Assembly: GCA_964347945.1 (NCBI GenBank)
Contig: CAYGAW010000171.1
Location: 1 to 5,970, forward strand
DNA from: CAYGAW01 sp964347945
GTDB lineage: Bacteria; Chloroflexota; Anaerolineae; UBA7937; B3-Chlor
Reading direction: 5' to 3'
Length of the DNA: 5,970 nt
Positions 5,047-5,970 of this stretch are shown piece after piece. The position numbers and the translations under genes are program-made. The notes below the pieces were generated by a model. It was not told the origin of the DNA, did not search any database, and saw only the letters and a program-made list of their open reading frames with translations. Each line of letters opens with the position of its first letter. Positions within the stretch are counted from its first letter, which is position 1.

Positions 5047-5357
5047 CATATCTTCCCGCTGCTCGCCTTGGCGAATCGAGAGGGCACGGGCCGAGCCTCC
5101 ACATCCTGTGTTCGGCGTGCTCGCCTTGCGTCTACAAGAGCCCCCAACTGATACGACTCAATCCCCCCTGAGGCCCTAGGGCGAGAGACACTATAGCCAG
5201 CTACACCATCTGCTACAATCCCCGCCTGAACCGCGGGGCCTCTGCACGTTGTCCAAGACCGACGTTGCGCCGTCTTCACCCTTGTCGTACAATGCTGGGA
5301 CTTCGATTTTCTACAGTAGACGTGAGGATTGGTGCAAGGCCCATCACCAAGTGAACC
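5047..5357. other. Intergenic region with repeats and promoter candidate
   Basis: No convincing gene; the long minus-strand frame over 4995-5561 has no recognisable character and opposes better plus-strand candidates. Visible structures are an 11-bp direct repeat TGCTCGCCTTG (5060-5070 and 5118-5128), a 10-bp palindrome GCCCTAGGGC (5173-5182), a hairpin CCCCGC/GCGGGG (5220-5238), an isolated TGCTACAAT extended -10-like site (5211-5219) and the promoter candidate at 5265-5293. Confidence 0.5.
5265..5293 (+). promoter_or_regulatory. Promoter candidate for the 5358/5669 gene pair
   Basis: TACAAT (5288-5293, 5 of 6) stands 17 nt after TTGCGC (5265-5270, 3 of 6). The -10 is good, the -35 poor. 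A start near 5300 would give a leader of about 58 nt before ATG 5358. Confidence 0.4.
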
Positions 5358-5636
5358 ATGAAAGCTCGTGAGCGGACGAAGAAACCACACGAACGAGAGG
5401 GCGGCTGGACCTACGTGCGGAGCGCTCTGTGTCCCTGCCGGCCATGCTACAACCCTCGTCCTTGGGGACACTACAACAGCCAGGGGGAATGGGTGACACA
5501 GGTAGAGTGTGCCACGCGGCAGAACAGCGGTTGCCCGTTGCCTCCGCTCAAACCGAAACATGTCTTTGAGGCAAGAGGTGCTATCTGCGAGCGGTGCGGT
5601 CGTATTGTAGCGGCCCGCGCGTCAGCAAGTCGATAG
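5358..5636 (+). CDS. Probable small cysteine-rich (zinc-ribbon-like) protein, unrecognised
   Basis: The frame encodes 92 residues: a basic N-terminus (MKARERTKKPHERE), then CPCRPC (C25, C27, C30), C51, C58 and a final CERC pair (C76, C79). The CxxC knuckle ICERCGR and the clustered earlier cysteines suggest a metal-binding domain, probably zinc; DNA or RNA binding would fit the basic ends but is inference. The middle, about 33-60 (RPWGHYNSQGEWVTQVECATRQNSGCP), reads like real protein rather than a shadow frame. An in-frame TGA lies one codon before ATG 5358, so the frame cannot start earlier. The weak point is the lack of a clear Shine-Dalgarno. The stop is 32 nt before the next gene, so they may be co-transcribed from the promoter candidate at 5265-5293. 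No family is recognised. Confidence 0.5.
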   Translation: MKARERTKKPHEREGGWTYVRSALCPCRPCYNPRPWGHYNSQGEWVTQVECATRQNSGCPLPPLKPKHVFEARGAICERCGRIVAARASASR

Positions 5637-5658
5637 CTGCCTCGAAGGTGCAGACACC

Positions 5659-5663
5659 GAGGT
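5659..5663 (+). promoter_or_regulatory. Shine-Dalgarno for the gene at 5669
   Basis: GAGGT lies 5 nt before ATG 5669 and supports this start for a frame that is open to the window edge. Confidence 0.6.
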
Positions 5664-5668
5664 AGATT

Positions 5669-5970
5669 ATGATACCCACAGATACAGCTGAAGTACTTGT
5701 GAGAGGCACCTTAGAGCAATCAAGACTTGCCGACCGGGTCATACCAGCAGACCTCGACCCCCATCAACTTTTTTTCGGTGACGGCACCGCACTGGCCACG
5801 GTCTGGGATGCTGCGCCTGACTACAATGTGGTGTACCTGGACCTGCGAGCGAATTCGAATGCATCCGCTCGATTCGGCACTGGGTTTGCCCGGCAGCTCG
5901 GTATTTTCGATGAGCATACCCCGGCGAGCGAGATTCACGACGGTATCGTCCTCTTCAGAGAAGTGACGCC
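5669..5970 (+). CDS. Unrecognised protein, 5' part (runs off the window)
   Basis: From ATG 5669 the frame stays open to the last base, giving 100 residues and no stop. It begins MIPTDTAEVLVRGTLEQSRL and includes FFGDGTALATVWDAAPDYNVVYLDLR (about 35-60) and RFGTGFARQLGIFDEHTPASEIHDGIVLF (about 68-96). GAGGT (5659-5663) is 5 nt before the ATG. The mix of hydrophobic and acidic residues and the absence of low-complexity runs support a genuine soluble protein. There is no signal peptide or membrane helix. I do not recognise the family from this part. It follows the small cysteine-rich gene by 32 nt on the same strand. Codon use appears less GC-rich at third positions than in the left-hand genes, as expected of an accessory gene, though the sample is small. 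Confidence 0.7.
   Translation, partial: MIPTDTAEVLVRGTLEQSRLADRVIPADLDPHQLFFGDGTALATVWDAAPDYNVVYLDLRANSNASARFGTGFARQLGIFDEHTPASEIHDGIVLFREVT

Noticed and set aside
5149..5196. T7-promoter-like halves: TGATACGACTCA (5149-5160) and CACTATAG (5189-5196)
   Set aside because: The two parts of the T7 consensus are separated by 28 nt, so no functional phage promoter is formed. With no phage genes nearby this is most likely coincidence.
4995..5561. 188-residue minus-strand frame
   Set aside because: No Shine-Dalgarno or domain, composition typical of a shadow, and it opposes two better-supported plus-strand genes.
1..5970. Searched for CRISPR repeats, tRNA/rRNA genes, transposase motifs and terminal inverted repeats
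   Set aside because: None could be seen; the repeats present are short and unpaired with any mobile-element protein.

Overview
The window looks like a GC-rich bacterial chromosome segment, probably a contig from an uncultivated lineage. Compact operons use AGGAG-type ribosome binding sites, TTG appears as a start, and there is a lipobox lipoprotein, an Opp/Dpp-type transporter ATPase, a DUF917 protein, a GYD-domain protein and an EamA permease. Chloroflexota or a Gram-positive-related lineage would fit this mix, but no rRNA or other phylogenetic marker is present, so placement is a guess. No mobile element, CRISPR array, tRNA or rRNA was seen.

Left part (1-3486), conserved metabolic and transport genes. 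The 3' end of an OppF/DppF-like oligopeptide ABC transporter ATPase (1-588) is followed after 3 nt by a complete DUF917 gene (592-1725) whose Shine-Dalgarno lies inside the ATPase gene. These two are clearly one operon, suggesting that the transporter imports something the DUF917 enzyme acts on. A 336-nt gap with several hairpins leads to a ten-helix EamA/DMT permease (best start TTG 2062, end 2961). Convergent to it is a lipoprotein gene (3483 to 2728, minus strand). Its recognisable domain ends at about residue 159, just before the permease, but the frame reads on for 92 more codons, 77 sense codons of them antisense to the permease. A single-base stop-codon loss at 3004-3006 is the simplest explanation.

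Middle part (3487-4462), a regulatory-looking region. An extended -10 promoter (TGGTATAAT, 3801-3809) drives a compact segment with two stable hairpins and a textbook Rho-independent terminator (3914-3948). The 5' end of this segment can also pair with the terminator's 3' arm and U-tract, so it is either a small RNA of about 130 nt or a transcription attenuator. The next gene, 218 nt beyond the terminator, is a GYD-domain protein (4166-4462) with no obvious promoter of its own.

Right part (4463-5970), sparse and mostly unrecognised. A candidate terminator (4672-4695) is followed by a good sigma70-like promoter (4745-4773), a structured leader, and a 42-residue single-helix membrane protein (4918-5046). 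Further on are a probable small cysteine-rich protein (5358-5636) and, 32 nt after it, an unrecognised gene with a good RBS (ATG 5669) that runs off the right end. This last part has the character of an accessory region.
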